Shown here: positions 43,261 through 45,673 of the stretch, one piece after another | Position numbering within the stretch: the stretch's first letter is position 1 | How the letters are laid out: the number at the start of each line of letters is the position of its first letter | IMG/VR virus record: IMGVR_UViG_3300032006_000017 | Span: 1-45,673 of that record | DNA length: 45,673 nucleotides | DNA from: a virus | Strand: one strand, 5' to 3' | Position numbers and translations under genes: made by a program | The notes under the pieces: generated by a model | Databases searched by the model: none | Told to the model about the DNA's origin: nothing | What the model saw: the letters and a program-made list of their open reading frames with translations, nothing else

Positions 43261-43404
43261 TCAACTCTTAGATGCGAACTTGCGTTCTACCTTGACTCCA
43301 CGATACATAAGATCATGGTTTCTGTGCTGAGCTGCTTCAGCGAGTACCTTATTGTTGTACTCTGTAGAGTCGTAAGAGACTCCTCTATAAGTGACTTGTG
43401 CCAT
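43261..43404 (-). CDS. DUF4278 family YRG peptide under tandem riboswitch control (47 aa)
   Basis: ATG at 43404 with Shine-Dalgarno GGAGA about 6 nt upstream: MAQVTYRGVSYDSTEYNNKV, then ...MYRGVKVERKF. The two YRG motifs mark DUF4278, a short family found in cyanobacteria and their phages. A longer frame upstream runs through the riboswitch and is rejected. The gene forms its own unit: sigma70 promoter, two glutamine-type aptamers, coding region and terminator. This fits the short peptides placed after Downstream-peptide RNAs. Molecular function unknown. Confidence 0.85.
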   Translation of the reverse strand: MAQVTYRGVSYDSTEYNNKVLAEAAQHRNHDLMYRGVKVERKFASKS

Positions 43405-43437
43405 TGGCTTTCTCCAAAGTAGTAGGGATTTTTGCCC

Positions 43438-43479
43438 CGTTCCTTCAGTCGGCATTTGCGTCCCCCTTGGGGATGAACG
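43438..43479 (-). promoter_or_regulatory. Glutamine-riboswitch-like aptamer 2 (glnA/Downstream-peptide class)
   Basis: Minus strand: P1 CGTTC/GAACG closes the element. It contains P2 TCCCC/GGGGA with a 3-nt loop, then GACGCAAATGCCGAC and a TGAAGGAACG end. This matches my recollection of the glnA/Downstream-peptide consensus (CGUUCAUCC...GGACGGAAGU...GAAGGAACG). It lies 33 nt before the DUF4278 ATG, placed to control translation or transcription. Confidence 0.78.
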
Positions 43480-43482
43480 ATC

Positions 43483-43525
43483 CGTTCCGTGTCGGCTTAC
43501 TTGCGACCTCCTATGAGGTTGAACG
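43483..43525 (-). promoter_or_regulatory. Glutamine-riboswitch-like aptamer 1 (tandem copy)
   Basis: Minus strand: P1 CGTTC/GAACG, P2 ACCTC/GAGGT with a 4-nt loop, and the junction CGCAAGTAAGCCGAC. The layout is the same as aptamer 2, with only three bases (GAT) between the copies. It begins about 3 nt after the predicted transcription start. Confidence 0.75.
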
Positions 43526-43534
43526 TGTGTGTTA

Positions 43535-43563
43535 ATACTAACACTTGCTTACTATATAGTCAA
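43535..43563 (-). promoter_or_regulatory. Host-type sigma70 promoter TTGACT-17-TAGTAT
   Basis: Minus-strand -35 TTGACT (43558-43563) and -10 TAGTAT (43535-43540) with a 17-nt spacer. The predicted start, near 43528, is at the 5' edge of the tandem aptamers. Confidence 0.72.
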
Positions 43564-43592
43564 GTTTATTTGTATTTCCTGATACAGTTTTG

Positions 43593-43751
43593 TTATTCTC
43601 GTAACATTTCATCACGAATTCTTCTTGCCTGTTCATTATGTTCACACAATTTAGACATCCATATTCTCTCATCCAATCCAACTTCACCATCAGTTGAAAT
43701 CATGCGGCAACAAATATCTATTATGTTGTTCCGATAGTTAGTGCTTAACAT
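43593..43751 (-). CDS. Small conserved protein (52 aa)
   Basis: Start chosen at the internal Met, MLSTNYRNNIIDICCRMIST, because a longer frame reaches 14 residues further into purN. Contains DGEVGLDERIWMSKLCEHNE, helical and charged; I recall similar short proteins in marine T4-like phages. Overlaps the purN end by 14 nt. No clear Shine-Dalgarno. Function unknown. Confidence 0.7.
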   Translation of the reverse strand: MLSTNYRNNIIDICCRMISTDGEVGLDERIWMSKLCEHNEQARRIRDEMLRE

Positions 43752-44301
43752 AGTCCAATACTGTAGTCGGTAGAGAATTTTTAACATGTTCTATTGCTGC
43801 TGGTAGTATACCATATTCCATTCTTTGAATTGCTTTTGTTAATGATTCTACAGTATCTTCTGGTAAAATGGGAACCTTTCCTTGAAGAATTATTTCACCA
43901 CCATCTAATTCTTCATTCACATAATGAACAGTACATCCTGTTTCTTTATCACCTGCTTCCATTGCCCTCTCAACTACATTCAATCCTTTATACTTAGGAA
44001 GTAATGATGGATGTACATTAATTATAGGAGCAGGGAAAGAAGCAGGATTTTTAATCACTCTCATATATCCAGCAAGGATAATAAGATCTACATTCCATAC
44101 CTTAAACATCTCTATCATTCTCTCTTCATCTTTATGAGGTATCCTGACATGAGGTATACCCCATTTTGCTGCTCTCTTAACAGCACCACATTGTTTAGTG
44201 TTGTGTATCATCAACACAACTTCATGCTTATTGCATATGGGATTTGTAATTATGTTCTCGAAGTTGGTTCCGTTTCCAGAACACATAACACCTAGTCTCA
44301 T
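43738..44301 (-). CDS. purN: Phosphoribosylglycinamide formyltransferase PurN
   Basis: 187 residues. MCSGNGTNFENI (phosphate-binding loop), INVHPSLLPKYKGL (N95, H97) and EELDGGEII (D133) give the catalytic Asn-His-Asp triad of GART enzymes. It transfers a formyl group from 10-formyl-THF to GAR in purine synthesis, supporting phage nucleotide supply. Slightly shorter than the E. coli enzyme (212). Last-but-one gene of a chain of ATGA-overlapping genes. Confidence 0.95.
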   Translation of the reverse strand: MRLGVMCSGNGTNFENIITNPICNKHEVVLMIHNTKQCGAVKRAAKWGIPHVRIPHKDEERMIEMFKVWNVDLIILAGYMRVIKNPASFPAPIINVHPSLLPKYKGLNVVERAMEAGDKETGCTVHYVNEELDGGEIILQGKVPILPEDTVESLTKAIQRMEYGILPAAIEHVKNSLPTTVLDYVKH

Positions 44302-44465
44302 AGCCTGAATTTTAATGGGGATACTAACTCAACCTGTATTGGTTTGCTAAGTATGTCAGCAAGTTTATGATATGCAATAGCAGTCATTACTTGCGGTGCT
44401 ATAAAAGCAACCATTGCTACAACCCAAAAGAAATAATAATAATTTTCTTTGTTTTGTGTTCTCAT
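44298..44465 (-). CDS. Small membrane protein (55 aa)
   Basis: The frame MRTQNKENYYYFFWVVAMVA, then FIAPQVMTAIAYH, carries one hydrophobic helix (~residues 9-31), and the protein ends in a basic tail. ATGA overlaps both the upstream gene and purN. No other motif. Possibly an inner-membrane accessory protein. Confidence 0.72.
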   Translation of the reverse strand: MRTQNKENYYYFFWVVAMVAFIAPQVMTAIAYHKLADILSKPIQVELVSPLKFRL

Positions 44466-44617
44466 TCTTGTAATTCGTCTAGTCGATATGGTTCGGTTTT
44501 AGTAGGAACCCATTGATTGTTTTCCCACTTATAACCTTCTCTACCAAGATACTCTACCTCTTGTTCCCACTCATGTAAAGCTTCTATGATGATTTCCTTA
44601 AACCATTTCCTAATCAT
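44462..44617 (-). CDS. Small charged protein (51 aa)
   Basis: Start at 44617 has GAGG 7 nt upstream and an ATGA overlap with the previous stop; an upstream in-frame ATG at 44623 is too close to the Shine-Dalgarno. Sequence MIRKWFKEIIIEALHEWEQE continues VEYLGREGYKWENNQWVPTK. Predicted helix followed by an aromatic beta-like segment. Function unknown. Confidence 0.75.
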   Translation of the reverse strand: MIRKWFKEIIIEALHEWEQEVEYLGREGYKWENNQWVPTKTEPYRLDELQE

Positions 44618-44871
44618 TTCCATTCCTCATAAGGTGGTTCTGGTTCATTAATACGATGCTTGAAAGCATTGCTATCAAAATATGATTGACCTGTCTTACC
44701 TTCCCTTTCATCCAATACTTCATTGATAAGTATCTTCAACTCCTTAACTTCCTCTGGAGTATGTATCCTACGAGGATAGATCATCATAGGTTTATGTGTT
44801 TGTATTCCTACTTTTCCTTTATAGTTAGGATCAACAGGACCACTCATACCTTGAGTATCAATCTTACTCAT
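44614..44871 (-). CDS. Hypothetical protein (85 aa)
   Basis: MSKIDTQGMSGPVDPNYKGK opens a Pro/Gly-rich N-terminus; ARRIHTPEEV-like helix RRIHTPEEVKELKILINEVL follows. No domain recognised. ATGA overlaps on both sides place it in the purN operon. Confidence 0.72.
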   Translation of the reverse strand: MSKIDTQGMSGPVDPNYKGKVGIQTHKPMMIYPRRIHTPEEVKELKILINEVLDEREGKTGQSYFDSNAFKHRINEPEPPYEEWK

Positions 44872-45113
44872 AGTGGCTTTCCATCCTTATCAACAAGACC
44901 CATCTTCTTTACTTGTCCCAAGTTAGACTTCTCTGCTTTCTTTATCCTCTTATACTCTTCAACAATTTTATCCACCTCACTCTTAGGGATGTTAACCTTT
45001 AGTTCTTCACCCTTAAATCCTTTATTACCATTCTTCTCAATATAATCATTAATCTTGAGTTGGATGTCCGCCTCTATGATTTGATTGATTTGGTCTCTTA
45101 GTTCATCACTCAT
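44868..45113 (-). CDS. Hypothetical helical protein (81 aa)
   Basis: MSDELRDQINQIIEADIQLK begins a Glu/Lys-rich helix. The tail, VKKMGLVDKDGKPL, looks like a short zinc-less knuckle. ATGA overlap with both neighbours. No family recognised. Confidence 0.72.
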   Translation of the reverse strand: MSDELRDQINQIIEADIQLKINDYIEKNGNKGFKGEELKVNIPKSEVDKIVEEYKRIKKAEKSNLGQVKKMGLVDKDGKPL

Positions 45114-45475
45114 TTTCTTTTCTTCCCCTTCTTAGGTGGAGTAGCTTTAACACCCCAGAGATTAGGTCTTATTGTACCACATCCATATTCAATTTTCTGA
45201 ATTACACCTTTCCCATACCTATCATAATATAAATCAAAAACATTTGCCATCTTCTCAGAACGAGTTACATCTAAATGTTCTGTACCCTCTACCATATATG
45301 TGACGTTAAAAGCATCAGTAGGGAGACTCCTATCCCTTGCTTTCTCCCACGTAGTTTTCTCTAAAATAACATCACACCAGTAATCAGCGGGATTAATTTT
45401 TACTTCTTCTTTCTTTTCTTCTGCCAATTCCTGCTCACTCCTCTTTATTTGCTTACCACCAACATTAACGGTCAT
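45110..45475 (-). CDS. Hypothetical protein (121 aa)
   Basis: Starts MTVNVGGKQIKRSEQELAEE after an ATGA overlap. The centre has WCDVILEKTTWEKARDRSLP and FDLYYDRYGKGVIQKIEYGC; the C-terminus is very basic (PPKKGKKRK), possibly nucleic-acid binding. No domain recognised; resembles unassigned marine T4-like phage proteins. Confidence 0.75.
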   Translation of the reverse strand: MTVNVGGKQIKRSEQELAEEKKEEVKINPADYWCDVILEKTTWEKARDRSLPTDAFNVTYMVEGTEHLDVTRSEKMANVFDLYYDRYGKGVIQKIEYGCGTIRPNLWGVKATPPKKGKKRK

Positions 45476-45673
45476 GATCTACCACCCCATTGTATATCAG
45501 GATATGCTTCAGCAACCTGATCATATGTCACAGCATAATCTTCATGCAATCTACCATCCTTTGCAAGTACTACAACCCTTGCTTCATTTGGATGAAGTCC
45601 CTCAAGCATCTGAATAAACATAGATTCTCTACGTAAATTATTCAAAGCATCATTACCACCCTTCACAAAATGA
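45472..45673 (-). CDS. DUF6433-like protein, N-terminus beyond window
   Basis: The frame is open to the right edge: reading leftwards it gives HFVKGGNDALNN then RRESMFIQMLEGLHPNEA. HFVKGGN...ENMFIQMLEGLHP is, as I recall, the C-terminal core of DUF6433 proteins of marine T4-like phages. A GTG within the window is not the real start, because the frame and family conservation continue upstream. Function unknown. Confidence 0.8.
   Translation of the reverse strand, partial: HFVKGGNDALNNLRRESMFIQMLEGLHPNEARVVVLAKDGRLHEDYAVTYDQVAEAYPDIQWGGRS

Noticed and set aside
43261-43455. Longer 64-codon start for the DUF4278 gene
   Set aside because: It would translate through the second aptamer and lacks a Shine-Dalgarno; the internal ATG has a good one and matches the family start.
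1-45673. Integrase, att sites, transposons or photosynthesis genes
   Set aside because: None recognised anywhere in the window; the gene set is that of a lytic T4-like phage, and psbA/hli-type genes must lie elsewhere if present.

Overview
This window is a stretch of a low-GC (AT-rich), T4-like (straboviral/kyanoviral-type) marine myovirus genome. Core T4-like genes are recognisable: gp4, gp26, gp27-like, gp5-like OB hub, gp32, gp33, gp48, gp53, gp54, gp59. They are accompanied by auxiliary genes typical of marine T4-like phages (phoH, thyX, purN, 2OG-Fe(II) oxygenases). A cyanobacterial host is favoured by a DUF1825-type protein, a DUF4278-type YRG peptide and a tandem riboswitch of the cyanobacterial glutamine (glnA/Downstream-peptide) class. 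The low GC suggests Prochlorococcus-like hosts. A pelagiphage relative cannot be excluded from sequence alone.

Layout: almost everything reads on the minus strand, so the biological order runs from high to low coordinates. At the right end (43593-45673) a chain of tiny genes with successive 4-nt ATGA overlaps leads into purN. At 43217-43563 there is an isolated unit: sigma70-type promoter, two tandem glutamine-riboswitch-like aptamers, Shine-Dalgarno, DUF4278 peptide and rho-independent terminator. Positions 42942-43260 are non-coding and contain a cloverleaf-like inverted-repeat structure. From 42941 down to 35873 lies a replication/metabolism block: thyX, two oxygenases, phoH, a PD-(D/E)XK exonuclease, gp33, a third oxygenase, the helicase loader gp59, DUF1825 and gp32.

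A short plus-strand island (32990-35799) encodes gp4, a conserved small protein, gp48 and gp53 behind a consensus TATAAATA late promoter. It faces gp32 across an inverted repeat. From 32947 leftwards the minus strand carries the baseplate/tail block: gp54, gp26, a short gp51-like protein, two tape-measure-like proteins, a gp27-like hub, a His-rich small protein, a gp5-like OB-fold hub without lysozyme, a 2021-residue protein with four PA14-like modules, and a separate gp5-C-terminus-like beta-helix needle.

The left third (1-17346) is a large adhesin/tail-fibre locus. It holds a 1984-residue fibre, several paralogous fibres that share short modules, a LamG-domain protein, an Ig-plus-glycine-rich protein and a protein truncated at the left edge. 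Embedded in it is a pocket of tiny non-structural genes with their own host-type promoter (15408-15436). NATAAATA late promoters, several overlapping the stop codon of the preceding gene, sit before many structural genes. Together the genes encode a contractile-tail baseplate with elaborate host-recognition machinery, the single-stranded-DNA/helicase-loading part of the replisome, late-transcription control, and nucleotide-metabolism support.
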